Below, piece by piece: positions 8,764 to 16,092 of a stretch of 54,917 nucleotides of DNA. Each line of letters opens with the position of its first letter. Positions within the stretch are counted from its first letter, which is position 1. The position numbers were made by a program, and so were the translations under genes. Source of the stretch: Cupriavidus necator (lineage in GTDB: Bacteria > Pseudomonadota > Gammaproteobacteria > Burkholderiales > Burkholderiaceae). The notes below the pieces were generated by a model. That model did not search any database and was not told the origin of the DNA. It worked only from the letters and a program-made list of their open reading frames with translations. The stretch lies in the NCBI RefSeq assembly GCF_013141915.1, contig NZ_SROX01000027.1, positions 1 through 54,917 of the forward strand, given 5' to 3'.

Positions 8764-9897
8764 CTACCGAATCTGGTTGATCAACGAGGCACCGCTGACC
8801 ACCACGCGGTTCTCGGGGGACAGACCGTCAACCACGACGACATTGCGCGCATCCAGGACACGTACCTGGACGGGCTGTGCGATAAAGCGCTGGGTCCCGG
8901 ACTTGATCCAGACACTGGTCTCATTGTTCTGCCCGCGGACCACCGCTTCGCTTGGCAGCACAATTCCCTTCACCGTGTCGGTCAGGTGCGCAACGACGGT
9001 CACGGGTTGCCCGACCGCAAGAGGGAGCGACGTCTGGCCGGCAAGCCGGAACGTCAGCGGTACCGCGCCGTTGCGCAAGCTGCGGCCCGCGCCGACAAAC
9101 TGCAACGCCCCGCCCTGCACGTTTGCCAGGGCTCCATCCCGGATCCGGCCAGCGAGCGAGGCGTCGGCGCTCTGGGCCTCCACCATCAAGCGGGTCGGGT
9201 CGACGATTTCATACAAGACGTCATCACTTGCGGCGACTTGACCTGCGACGACGTTGGCCGAGGCGACAATGCCGCTCGCCGGCGCGCGCAGCGCATCGGT
9301 CTGATGCAGGCTGGTTCCCACGGCGGCGCGCTGACCGGACAGGCTCTGGACTTCGGCGCGTGCAGCTTCGATGTCCTTGCGGGGGATGCTGTCCTGCAGC
9401 GACTCCAGCCGCTGCAGGCGCTGTTGCGCGAGCTTCAAATTCGCGCTCAGGTTTGCCAGTTGAGCTTGCTGATTGCCGATGTCGAAAGGTTCGTTCTTGT
9501 GCCGCAACACCGCCATGACGTCGCCCTTTCGCACACGCTGGCCCAGCACAGGGAATCCGCCCGGCGGCGCCTCAAGCCAGCCGGGGTGTCCGGCCTGCAA
9601 GCGGCCACCCGCGTTCGGGTCCATCACCACAGTCGCATTGAGCTCCAGCGACACAGGATGCTCGCCAGCTTGCGGCATGATGGTACGAATGGCCATCCGG
9701 CGCTGCGCCAGCTTGGGCACCTGCACGCTGCCATCAGGAAGCCGCGCGAGCCCGGCCGCTGCAGTTGGCGCGGGTCCGTCAAGATGCTCGCCGTCGGGAC
9801 CATGGGCGCCCGGAGCGGCCCAGGCGGGAACGATGGCGCTGAATTGGGCCGCGGCGGCGGCCACCAGCAGCGCCCGGCAGAATGTCGTGTTTTTCAT
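8764..9897 (-). CDS. RND efflux periplasmic adaptor (membrane fusion protein)
   Basis: 377 residues with a signal peptide ending near PAWA. It has a split biotinyl-lipoyl-like domain (LQAGHPGWLEAPPGGFPVLGQRVRKGDVMAVL and LRAPASGIVASANVVAGQVAASDDVLYEIVD) flanking an alpha-helical hairpin (NLSANLKLAQQRLQRLESLQ... AARAEVQSLSGQRAA), then beta-barrel and membrane-proximal domains. It links the RND pump to the outer-membrane channel. The mature N-terminus APGAHGPDGEHLDGPA is almost identical to that of the protein from the next gene upstream, an unusual shared tag. No CusB-type Cu-binding Met triad is obvious. Confidence 0.9.
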   Translation of the reverse strand: MKNTTFCRALLVAAAAAQFSAIVPAWAAPGAHGPDGEHLDGPAPTAAAGLARLPDGSVQVPKLAQRRMAIRTIMPQAGEHPVSLELNATVVMDPNAGGRLQAGHPGWLEAPPGGFPVLGQRVRKGDVMAVLRHKNEPFDIGNQQAQLANLSANLKLAQQRLQRLESLQDSIPRKDIEAARAEVQSLSGQRAAVGTSLHQTDALRAPASGIVASANVVAGQVAASDDVLYEIVDPTRLMVEAQSADASLAGRIRDGALANVQGGALQFVGAGRSLRNGAVPLTFRLAGQTSLPLAVGQPVTVVAHLTDTVKGIVLPSEAVVRGQNNETSVWIKSGTQRFIAQPVQVRVLDARNVVVVDGLSPENRVVVSGASLINQIR

Positions 9898-9908
9898 GTG
9901 ATGTCGGC

Positions 9909-10463
9909 CTATCGGTTCATCGCGCCAGTCCGACGGCGATACCGGCGGATCATGACGAACAGCCCCAGTGCGAGGACCACTGCGATCGCAGCGCCGGCCC
10001 AGGGCTTCCAGGCAACGTGGTCGTGGCCGTGTTCGTCGCCACCAACGGTGATACGCCCCTCGATCAGATCGGATTCGGCGCCGGCAACCAGCGTAAAGAC
10101 GAGCGCATGCTGCCCCGGTGCCTGCAGCGCCTTCAGCAGTGCCGCATCGGTGAAGGAAAAGTCCCCCAAATCGGCATGCAGCTTGGCCTGCGCCTTGATT
10201 TCCCCTAGCTCGACCTCTAGCGTGCCTGCTGTCACTGGCTCGTTGGTCGCATAGCGATCGACGAGTATGGATAACTCATCGTCGTAGAGCGTCCCGACTA
10301 GCTCGAACGCTTCGGTGTTTGCTTCGATGGTCGGCCTTGTGGTCCCGGCCGAAGTTGCGGCCGGGGCGTCAAGATGTTCGCCACTTGGGCCGTGCGCGCC
10401 GGGGGCTGCGTATCCAAGGCCGCATCCGAACAGCAGCACAAGCGCGATGAGGCAACGATTCAT
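9909..10463 (-). CDS. Membrane-anchored periplasmic accessory protein of the efflux operon
   Basis: 184 residues: a signal peptide (MNRCLIALVLLFGCGLGYA), a periplasmic domain, and one C-terminal TM helix (WAGAAIAVVLALGLFVMIRRYRRR) with a positive cytoplasmic tail. The mature start APGAHGPSGEHLDAPA repeats the motif at the start of the fusion protein. A second His cluster, GGDEHGHDHVAW, lies just before the TM helix. The ATG overlaps the stop of the outer-membrane factor gene, so translation is probably coupled. No domain is recognised with certainty. A role in capturing metal for the pump is inferred from the His/Asp/Glu motifs and context. Confidence 0.8.
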   Translation of the reverse strand: MNRCLIALVLLFGCGLGYAAPGAHGPSGEHLDAPAATSAGTTRPTIEANTEAFELVGTLYDDELSILVDRYATNEPVTAGTLEVELGEIKAQAKLHADLGDFSFTDAALLKALQAPGQHALVFTLVAGAESDLIEGRITVGGDEHGHDHVAWKPWAGAAIAVVLALGLFVMIRRYRRRTGAMNR

Positions 10464-11680
10464 GGCAATACTCCCAGAGCCTGATTGAGATTGGCGATGG
10501 CAGCGCCGCGCCGCGCGCGCTGTCGCGCTGCGTCGGCTTCGGCTTCCAGCGCCTGGTTTTGTGCGCGCAATACCTCGGTCAGGCCGATTTCGCCTGCATC
10601 GAAGGTCTTGCGCAGGAGGACCGCGCGCTCGGCGAGCATCGCGCTGCGCTGCTCACTGAGCTTGAGCTGCTGCTCCACCAGCGTGAGAGCCTGTCGCGAT
10701 GCCTCCGCTTCGGACTGCACCACGCGCTCCATGCGCTCCCGCTCCGCGCGTGCGGTCATGACTTCGGTCTGAGCGGCAGTTTCCCTTGGCAGATTGCGGG
10801 CGTCCGTCGCAAACGGAATCCGAATGAACACGCCCACGGTCTGGTCGGACGGCGCGCCGCCACCGGCCGCATCACGGCGATAGGAGACCCCTACCTCCGG
10901 AGCGTCCCGGCGGGACTTCTGCAGATACCCGAGTTGTCGTTGCGCGCGGAGCAGGCCTCCGGCGGCGGCTTCCAGCGATGGGTGGGCCGAGACGGCCTCG
11001 GGCATGGCAGGTCGCTCCTCGTAGCGCAGCGGCAGCGCGGAGGCACCGGTCAATTGGAACAGCCGTGTTGACAGTTCGGTCATCCGTGCCTGGCTGTCGG
11101 TCAACAACGCGCGCGTGGCGAGAAGATCCTGATCCGCTAGCAGCAGATCGGTCCGGGCAAGATCGCCGGCGGAAACCCGTCGTGCCACATCGTCGCGCAA
11201 AGATGTGGCGTTTAGCACGCGTCGGCGCAACACTTCCTGCTCGGCCGCAGCCGCCGCAAGCTGCCAGACCCGATCCCGCAATTCGCCGGCAACGGCCAGC
11301 CTGGCAAGTCTCGCTCTGGCATCCGCCTCCGCCAGCTGGGCGTCAGCGAGCTCGCCCCTCGCCGCTCGCTGACCCGGCAGCCAGATAGGCACGCCAAGCG
11401 CGACTTCGCTTTCTCGAACGCCCCGCCCGTCCGTGAACCGGTCCCCACGATGACGCAGGTCGGCGACGGGAGGTCCGGCGATCAGCGAATCCGCCTGAAT
11501 ACGACTTGCAGCGGCCTCCTGTCGCCGCCCCTCGGCCGTCTGGAGCGCGACCGAACGCTCCCATGCGACCTCGAACAGGGACTGCAGGTCCGCTGGCGCG
11601 GATCGCTCAGCGGGCGCTTGGGCGTATGTAAGGGGCGACAGCACGAGCGCTGCCACCAGAAGTAGAAATGATCTCTGCAT
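10460..11680 (-). CDS. TolC-family outer-membrane efflux protein
   Basis: About 406 residues with a signal peptide (MQRSFLLLVAALVLSPLTYAQA). Long alpha-helical segments and two OEP repeats are visible: ALQTAEGRRQEAAASRIQADSL... GELRDRVWQLAAAAAEQEV, and AQTEVMTARAERERMERVVQSEAEASRQALTLVEQQ ... LRKTFDAGEIGLTEVLRAQNQALEAEADA. The FDAGEIGLTEVLRAQ stretch is typical of the family. The ATG at 11680 is preferred over a TTG 12 bp upstream. It forms the exit duct of the tripartite pump. Confidence 0.9.
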   Translation of the reverse strand: MQRSFLLLVAALVLSPLTYAQAPAERSAPADLQSLFEVAWERSVALQTAEGRRQEAAASRIQADSLIAGPPVADLRHRGDRFTDGRGVRESEVALGVPIWLPGQRAARGELADAQLAEADARARLARLAVAGELRDRVWQLAAAAAEQEVLRRRVLNATSLRDDVARRVSAGDLARTDLLLADQDLLATRALLTDSQARMTELSTRLFQLTGASALPLRYEERPAMPEAVSAHPSLEAAAGGLLRAQRQLGYLQKSRRDAPEVGVSYRRDAAGGGAPSDQTVGVFIRIPFATDARNLPRETAAQTEVMTARAERERMERVVQSEAEASRQALTLVEQQLKLSEQRSAMLAERAVLLRKTFDAGEIGLTEVLRAQNQALEAEADAARQRARRGAAIANLNQALGVLP

Positions 11681-11778
11681 GAAAAACCCCAACGCGAATG
11701 GCTTGAAGAAGCAATGCGACGGGGCGCGACCCGTAAAAAGGCGTCGCAGCAGACGAACAAACGAACGCTACCCCGTCG

Positions 11779-12132
11779 TCAGACAGGAGCGTGAGGTGGG
11801 CGTAATGGTGGTGTGCCGGTAGGATCCGGTATCACAGCGCCGTCAAACAGGGGCGTCTGGTAACGCGGCGGCAGGACGGGAAGCGAGTAAGCCAGGCTTA
11901 CCGTTCCCAAGAGGTTCGAGGCGAGCTCGAAGTCCAACTGGTGTGACGCCGAGGCGCTGGAGTCGTCCTCGTGGATATCGCCATCGTCGTCATGATGATG
12001 CGGCACGTGCTCGGCGTGGACAACCATATGGTCCAGCACCGGGCCGGACGCATGCGCGAATTGCCGCTCCACTGCAGCGAGAGCCTGCAGCGGGAGCATC
12101 AGCATCAAAAGGATGGCAACAATTCGCGACAT
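11779..12132 (-). CDS. Small His-rich periplasmic protein, CzcI-like, first gene of the efflux operon
   Basis: About 117 residues. The start at 12132 gives a signal peptide (MSRIVAILLMLMLPLQALA). The mature protein has a metal-binding-looking segment HAEHVPHHHDDDGDIHEDD and a Pro-rich C-terminus. Size, signal and first-gene position resemble CzcI-type proteins of Cupriavidus czc operons. It lies 98 bp upstream of the outer-membrane factor gene. The gene is read leftward and divergently from the His-tailed transporter at 12267, so one intergenic region probably drives both. Confidence 0.7.
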   Translation of the reverse strand: MSRIVAILLMLMLPLQALAAVERQFAHASGPVLDHMVVHAEHVPHHHDDDGDIHEDDSSASASHQLDFELASNLLGTVSLAYSLPVLPPRYQTPLFDGAVIPDPTGTPPLRPPHAPV

Positions 12133-12266
12133 GCGCCGGATTCTACAGGAATATGCCGGCGTCATTGGCGCACCCCTGCCGCGTAAAGGGCCGCCCAATC
12201 ACCTGGTCGCCTCAATTGTCGGATGCGCGCGACAATGCCATTCCGCTATGCCAACCGCAATACGCC
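12133..12266. promoter_or_regulatory. Divergent intergenic region between efflux operon and His-tailed transporter
   Basis: These 134 bp separate two divergent starts (12132 leftward, 12267 rightward) and must contain the promoters of both, unless they are read through from elsewhere. I see no convincing operator palindrome. The rightward start has no strong Shine-Dalgarno sequence. Confidence 0.4.
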
Positions 12267-13325
12267 ATGTCACTACGCTTAGCATCCCCGGCGCTCGCTG
12301 CCGCGATACTTTTTGGAGCCAGCACTCCGCTGGCCAAGGCTTTGACCGGGGGAATATCGCCGCTGATGTTGGCGGGACTGCTTTACTTGGGCAGCGGAAT
12401 CGGCCTGCTCATCGCAATTGGTGCCCGCCGACTCTTTGGTGCGCGTCAAAGCGCCGAAGGCGGCACGCTTGCCATTCCCCCCGCAGAGTGGCCGTGGCTG
12501 CTTGCCGCGATTATTGCCGGGGGCGTCGCCGGCCCGGCCCTATTGATGACGGGCCTGAACGAGACAAGCGCCGCGACCGCGTCGCTGCTGCTGAACGTTG
12601 AAGGAGTGTTGACCGCCGTGATTGCCTGGGTGGTCTTCAAGGAAAACGCCGATCGTCAGATCGTTCTAGGGATGGTCGCGATCGTGGCGGGCGGGCTCCT
12701 GCTCTCGTGGCAGCCGGGCGAAGTCAGATTCGCATCGGGGGCGATTCTGGTCGTGGCAGCGTGCCTTTGCTGGGCCGTCGACAACAACCTCACACGCAAG
12801 GTTTCCAACAACGACGCGCTGGTCATTGCCTGCCTGAAGGGACTGGTAGCCGGCGTCTGCAATACAAGCTTGGCATTTGCCACCGGCGCGGATCTGCCGC
12901 CGTTTGCGAGCACACTGGCTGCCATGGTCGTGGGCTTCGCGGGATACGGCGTCAGTCTCGCCCTGTTCGTCATAGCCTTGCGCTGGCTGGGCACTGCGCG
13001 GACCGGCGCCTATTTTTCGATTGCGCCGGTATTTGGCGTCGTCATATCGCTGGCGATATGGCCCGACGTGCCAGGCGTCACGTTCTGGCTTGCCGCAGCT
13101 TTGATGGCACTCGGCATCTGGTTGCACCTCCGGGAACGGCACGAGCATGAGCATACCCATGACCCGCTCGAGCACAGCCATGCCCACCGGCACGACGCGC
13201 ACCATCAACATGAGCATGACTTTCCGTGGGAAGGGGCCGAACCGCACCGCCATTGGCATCGGCATGAGGTGCTGATCCATCGGCATCCGCATTATCCGGA
13301 CACGCACCATAGGCACAGCCATTAG
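12267..13325 (+). CDS. DMT/EamA-family transporter with His-rich cytoplasmic tail
   Basis: 352 residues from the ATG at 12267 (MSLRLASPALAAAILFGASTPLAKAL). Two EamA repeats of five TM helices each are visible: FGASTPLAKALTGGISPLMLAGLLYLGSGIG and AILVVAACLCWAVDNNLTRKVSNNDALVI. The family exports or imports small metabolites. After the last TM helix (residue ~285) the protein ends in a tail of about 60 residues with more than twenty His, interspersed with Asp and Glu. Such a tail suggests binding of Ni, Co, Zn or Cu and a role in metal export or sensing in this resistance island. The substrate is inferred. The reading frame is open further upstream, but that extension overlaps the divergent gene and is not likely translated. 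Confidence 0.85.
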   Translation: MSLRLASPALAAAILFGASTPLAKALTGGISPLMLAGLLYLGSGIGLLIAIGARRLFGARQSAEGGTLAIPPAEWPWLLAAIIAGGVAGPALLMTGLNETSAATASLLLNVEGVLTAVIAWVVFKENADRQIVLGMVAIVAGGLLLSWQPGEVRFASGAILVVAACLCWAVDNNLTRKVSNNDALVIACLKGLVAGVCNTSLAFATGADLPPFASTLAAMVVGFAGYGVSLALFVIALRWLGTARTGAYFSIAPVFGVVISLAIWPDVPGVTFWLAAALMALGIWLHLRERHEHEHTHDPLEHSHAHRHDAHHQHEHDFPWEGAEPHRHWHRHEVLIHRHPHYPDTHHRHSH

Positions 13326-13571
13326 GACACGTTCGAACCCGCCGAAAAGTCGCTATGCGGCGCTGCGTGGATCAACGCCATATTGGCGCACGTGTGTGCG
13401 CCACCCCACAGAAGCGAACCGGCGCGGCTACATCGCGCCTGGGCCGCCTCGCCCAACCCGCACAGCCCCACTGTATGGGCGGATTCGGAACCAAGGTACC
13501 AGCCCACGGGGAACGGTGGGTGCAGCGTGACGGACCTGTAATACTATGGCTACCCTCACCGCTTAACTGGC
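13326..13571. other. Intergenic region without a recognised gene
   Basis: About 245 bp between the transporter and the next rightward gene. No terminator with a clear U-run and no convincing open frame is seen. Confidence 0.4.
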
Positions 13572-14054
13572 ATGACTAACTTCGTTTTCGCGCTGACGCC
13601 GGCGCAACAGGCTGCGGTGACGGCGCGCCGGATGGCGCTGCAGCTGTCCGCACGCCAAGCGAGGTTCTTGGCCGTGGCTGCTGACCCCGATGACCCGCTC
13701 GGCATTGTGCGCGTGTTAGGACTCGACATCTCGACGCTGCAACCCTTGGCACCGCGCCCCTGGCTCGACATGGCTGCCCGCACAGCTAGCGTCAGCTACC
13801 GCGGTTCTTTGCCGTCGGACGTGCTGGCCTCCATGCTGGCCGAAGGCCGCGTGGTGTCCGAGTGGTTCCCTCATCTCGGGCACCTGCTGGATGAGACGCC
13901 GCTTTCACTGCTGATTCTCGCCATCGAGCAGCTCGCTAACCAGCAACACCTCCCCTTCACAACGCTCTGGCGGAATCTCGGGCAACTAGCGCAGGCGTGT
14001 CAGTCCCATCGGCTCGCGGGCTGGCTGGAACTGTTCGCCGAGCATGACACCTGA
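13572..14054 (+). CDS. Hypothetical protein near the right end of the element
   Basis: 160 residues, MTNFVFALTPAQQAAVTARRMALQLS..., soluble, without signal peptide or TM helix, and with Ala/Leu-rich helical composition (LLILAIEQLANQQHLPFTTLWRNLGQLAQACQSHRLAGWLELFAEHD). I recognise no family. It is convergent with the gene at 14075-14431, with 20 bp between the stops. It lies in the cargo or maintenance end of the element, opposite the integrase. Confidence 0.55.
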   Translation: MTNFVFALTPAQQAAVTARRMALQLSARQARFLAVAADPDDPLGIVRVLGLDISTLQPLAPRPWLDMAARTASVSYRGSLPSDVLASMLAEGRVVSEWFPHLGHLLDETPLSLLILAIEQLANQQHLPFTTLWRNLGQLAQACQSHRLAGWLELFAEHDT

Positions 14055-14074
14055 TCGCTGACGGCCTCGTCCAG

Positions 14075-14431
14075 TCAGCGCCGAAGTCGCTGTCGCACGG
14101 TAATTTGCAGCGGACCATCTTTGCCGCGCAATCGTTCGGGTAGCGCCCGTGCCACGACACCATGCGACAAATCGCCAGGCCGTATGTGCGCAGACCACTG
14201 ACCCAGGTCACGCTCATTGAGGGTGAGAGACGCGTTAAACGCGGACATGGCCCGCCACACCAGTTGCCGAAGGCCACGCGCGCTATAGTGTGATGGTTGC
14301 GTAGCAGTCGCGACCATGTTGGTTCGTGGCGCGCGAACGCCCCGCAGATAACCCAACGCATAGCAGAGCGGGTCATCGCGATCGCGCCAGTGAGCGTGCA
14401 GCGCCGCAGATAGCCGCCGGCTCACCGGCAC
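14075..14431 (-). CDS. Hypothetical basic protein
   Basis: 118 residues, MPVSRRLSAALHAHWRDRDDPLCYALGYLRGVRAPRTNMV..., rich in Arg and ending QRLRR. A small basic protein with no signal or TM helix might bind DNA, but no family is recognised. It is convergent with 13572-14054 and divergent from 14508-15098. The short region between it and the latter contains a relative of the element-end motif (14443-14462). Confidence 0.45.
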   Translation of the reverse strand: MPVSRRLSAALHAHWRDRDDPLCYALGYLRGVRAPRTNMVATATQPSHYSARGLRQLVWRAMSAFNASLTLNERDLGQWSAHIRPGDLSHGVVARALPERLRGKDGPLQITVRQRLRR

Positions 14432-14442
14432 CGCCCGCTCGA

Positions 14443-14462
14443 TTTCTGCACAGATTTGTTAC
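14443..14462 (+). repeat. Internal diverged copy of the element-end motif
   Basis: TTTCTGCACAGATTTGTTAC resembles the end motif (TTTGCnnAAnTTTGTTAC) in its TGC and TTTGTTAC parts. It sits in the promoter region between two divergent genes. A recombinase or a regulator recognising the element ends could also bind here. Confidence 0.4.
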
Positions 14463-14507
14463 AATTTTTAACTCGATGAGCCAGCCCTCTTTTCATTGTG
14501 AGCGGCA

Positions 14508-15098
14508 ATGGGAAACCCCGACGAACTAAGCAGAGAAGACCTGTTGCTCCGCCTCATCGAGCGCTACGTCATGATTGGTGGCCGTTACTACCGTGACATA
14601 CCGGCGGAACAACAGGCGCAATACCTACCCGACGTCTGCGAGAGCGAATCGTATCGATGTGAACGGTTGCGACAGCTGCTATATGAGCACGGCGCATTTC
14701 GAGGAGTGCCTTTCCGAAAGGGACCGATCGAGGTGATGGACGCCTTTATTGCTCAAGGTCCGCAGCGGCTTGCGGCAGAGCGCGAGAGACAGCGCGCCAG
14801 TGCCGAAGAAGACGAGCAAATGCGGAACCGACTTCTTGCACGGCAAAGAGAGCGGGAACCTGAGATTGACAGGACCGCAGACAAGCACCGCCGGCTGAGC
14901 TGGCTACCTTATGAGTCGGGGCCCGAAGGCCAGATTCTCGACCTCGTCAGTGCAAGCGTCAAGAAGTTGCACGCGGTCCAAATCGCCAAGCTGCTCGAGA
15001 TGGAAGTAGCCGATGTCCTGGAAGGACTGGCGTCGCTGATCAGGTCAGAACGCATTATTGCGAGCGGCGACGGCACGTTTAAACTGGCAGACGAATAA
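14508..15098 (+). CDS. Hypothetical charged protein with possible C-terminal winged-helix domain
   Basis: 196 residues. The N-terminal part (MGNPDELSREDLLLRLIERYVMIGGRYYRDIP) is followed by a highly charged coiled-coil-like region at about residues 85-125. A compact C-terminal part, GPEGQILDLVSASVKKLHAVQIAKLLEMEVADVLEGLASLIRSERIIASGDGTFKL, has the helix pattern of a winged helix. No family name is recognised. As the last gene before the right end (about 200 bp away), it could be an element regulator or directionality factor; this is inference. Confidence 0.55.
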   Translation: MGNPDELSREDLLLRLIERYVMIGGRYYRDIPAEQQAQYLPDVCESESYRCERLRQLLYEHGAFRGVPFRKGPIEVMDAFIAQGPQRLAAERERQRASAEEDEQMRNRLLARQREREPEIDRTADKHRRLSWLPYESGPEGQILDLVSASVKKLHAVQIAKLLEMEVADVLEGLASLIRSERIIASGDGTFKLADE

Positions 15099-15183
15099 CC
15101 TGCCGGGGAGACACGCCCCTTCGCACGCTACCTGACAGACTGAAGATGTAACATGGCCGCCGTACATCCAAAGAACACTTTAA

Positions 15184-15198
15184 GTTGAACCGTTCAAC
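15184..15198. promoter_or_regulatory. Perfect 7-1-7 palindrome near the right end
   Basis: GTTGAAC-C-GTTCAAC, directly beside the inner end motif at 15200. This is a candidate operator or accessory protein site controlling excision or the promoter that reads out toward the DUF2158/DUF6953 genes. Confidence 0.45.
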
Positions 15199-15199
15199 G

Positions 15200-15299
15200 G
15201 AGTAACAATTTTCTGCAAAGTTTGTTCAACTAAATTTGTTACTAGGCAAGCGACAAGCAGCGTCACGCCGTCAGTGTGTGAGTAACAAAATTACGCAAA
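15200..15299 (-). repeat. Two copies of the 20-bp element-end motif (right, inverted)
   Basis: GAGTAACAATTTTCTGCAAA at 15200-15219 and GAGTAACAAAATTACGCAAA at 15280-15299 are inverted relatives of the left motifs at 171-213. Consensus read outward-in is TTTGCnnAAnnTTGTTACyC. The outer copy ends 1 bp before the 13-bp core repeat. Confidence 0.7.
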
Positions 15300-15466
15300 A
15301 CAACGAAGGCGACATCGTCAAACTGAAATCTGGTGGCCCTGATATGACGATCAAGTCTGTTGAGGATAACGGGTACGTCAACTGCAACTGGTTCGCTGGA
15401 AGGAAGCGGGAGCAAGGCCGGTTCAAGGAGGCTCAAATTCTGCCCGTCGAGGCAGAGGCGCAGTGA
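15278..15466 (+). CDS. DUF2158 (YodC-like) protein, 3' part with a start supplied by the element
   Basis: From 15314 on (IVKLKSGGPDMTIKSVEDNGYVNCNWFAGRKREQGRF) this is the body of a DUF2158 protein whose native first nine codons lie at 138-164. The element end supplies a GTG at 15278 in frame, giving VSNKITQNNEGD in place of MSTTFNEGD, so a near-normal protein may still be made. The frame is open further upstream to a TTG at 15236. No good ribosome binding site precedes the GTG. The stop overlaps the start of the next gene (TGATG). Confidence 0.7.
   Translation: MSNKITQNNEGDIVKLKSGGPDMTIKSVEDNGYVNCNWFAGRKREQGRFKEAQILPVEAEAQ
15301..15313 (+). repeat. Right 13-bp direct repeat (attR core candidate)
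   Basis: CAACGAAGGCGAC, identical to 152-164. It marks the right junction of the integrated element. Confidence 0.75.
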
Positions 15467-15732
15467 TGACTGCAAACGATGTCGCTCGCTGGATGCTTGA
15501 GCAGATGGGTCGAGATGGCTGCATCTACCAGGACGACGTGGTGGACCACCTTGTGAAGGCCAAGCGCGAGGATCTGTTGAAGGAAAATGCGGACGGCAAT
15601 CAGGTCGTCGGCACAGAGGCGCTTACGGCCTTCCGCAAGCTGACTGAGGCGACCGTGGTTTGGGTCAAGCCAGATCGTTACTGGCGCTTTCGCGTGTCGG
15701 AGGACGAGCCGGGACGAGAAGCTCGGGGATAG
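15466..15732 (+). CDS. DUF6953-type small protein
   Basis: 88 residues, MTANDVARWMLEQMGRDGCIYQDDVVDHLVKAKREDLLKENADGNQVVG..., matching the small DUF6953 family (ARWMLEQ..GCIYQDDVVDHL). Soluble, function unknown; the helical pattern suggests a small winged-helix-like fold. Its ATG overlaps the stop of the DUF2158 gene by one base, so the two were an operon before the element entered. Confidence 0.7.
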   Translation: MTANDVARWMLEQMGRDGCIYQDDVVDHLVKAKREDLLKENADGNQVVGTEALTAFRKLTEATVVWVKPDRYWRFRVSEDEPGREARG

Positions 15733-15756
15733 TCGAGTCGCTCGCGGAGCTGTCCG

Positions 15757-15860
15757 AGCCCCCATGCTTCTGTGTGAGCGCAAGGCCGTCCCCACACCGG
15801 CAGCCGGCACTACGAGATCAAGCACGACGGCTATTGGATGCTCGCCGGCAATGGTTCGTG
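15757..15860 (+). pseudogene. Degenerate fragment of a DNA-ligase adenylation domain
   Basis: Across several frames the sequence reads EPMLLCERKAVP ... HYEIKHDGYWMLAGN. This parallels EPMLLCDRKTLPRTGQWHYELKYDGYRALAG of the intact ligase-like gene at 16724. Frameshifts and the missing remainder show it is a decayed paralogous fragment about 1 kb upstream of the intact copy. Confidence 0.6.
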
Positions 15861-16059
15861 CAGGCGGCGGCCGTGATCAGGAAGGGCAACGATCTGGGGA
15901 GGGGTACGAAGCAGTAAGTGAGACTTTGCCGTGCGGCGCGCAGCTTCTTGCGATTGCCGCCGGCGGAGGACATGGATACGGAATCACCGGCACCTACGCG
16001 CTCGAGCGCGTCGCCCAAGATGCTTCTTATGACAAATAGCGTCACCGCGTGACGCCCCA
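15861..16059. other. Intergenic region without a recognised gene
   Basis: About 200 bp after the ligase fragment. No open frame with a plausible start is seen before the terminator. Confidence 0.35.
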
Positions 16060-16087
16060 GCCCACCCGTCGCGGTGGGCTTTTTTTT
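16060..16087 (+). terminator. Intrinsic terminator
   Basis: GCCCACC (16060-16066), loop CGTCGC, GGTGGGC (16073-16079), followed by eight T. This is a strong rightward terminator for the DUF2158/DUF6953 transcript. Confidence 0.85.
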
Positions 16088-16092
16088 CGCCC

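Larger units (their letters stand above)
152..15313. mobile_element. Integrated metal-resistance element bounded by a 13-bp direct repeat
   Basis: The same 13 bp, CAACGAAGGCGAC, occurs at 152-164 and 15301-15313, and deleting one copy plus everything between restores a DUF2158 gene in frame. Just inside each end lie inverted copies of a 20-bp motif. A tyrosine recombinase gene lies at the left end with its 3' end facing outward. Cargo is chromate resistance, an HME-RND efflux operon and a His-tailed transporter. No conjugation or replication genes are visible, so it is probably a non-self-transmissible genomic island or a tyrosine-recombinase transposon. The boundaries are seen in the sequence; the mobility mechanism is inferred. 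Confidence 0.75.

Noticed and set aside
6212..10254. Long rightward open frames (up to 422 codons) across the RND and fusion-protein genes
   Set aside because: They are antisense to well-supported efflux genes, are rich in His/Arg/Asp-Gln shadows of high-GC codons, and show no domain.
11943..12266. N-terminal extension of the DMT transporter frame
   Set aside because: It overlaps the divergent His-rich gene and adds a non-membrane Arg/His-rich stretch before a normal EamA start at 12267.
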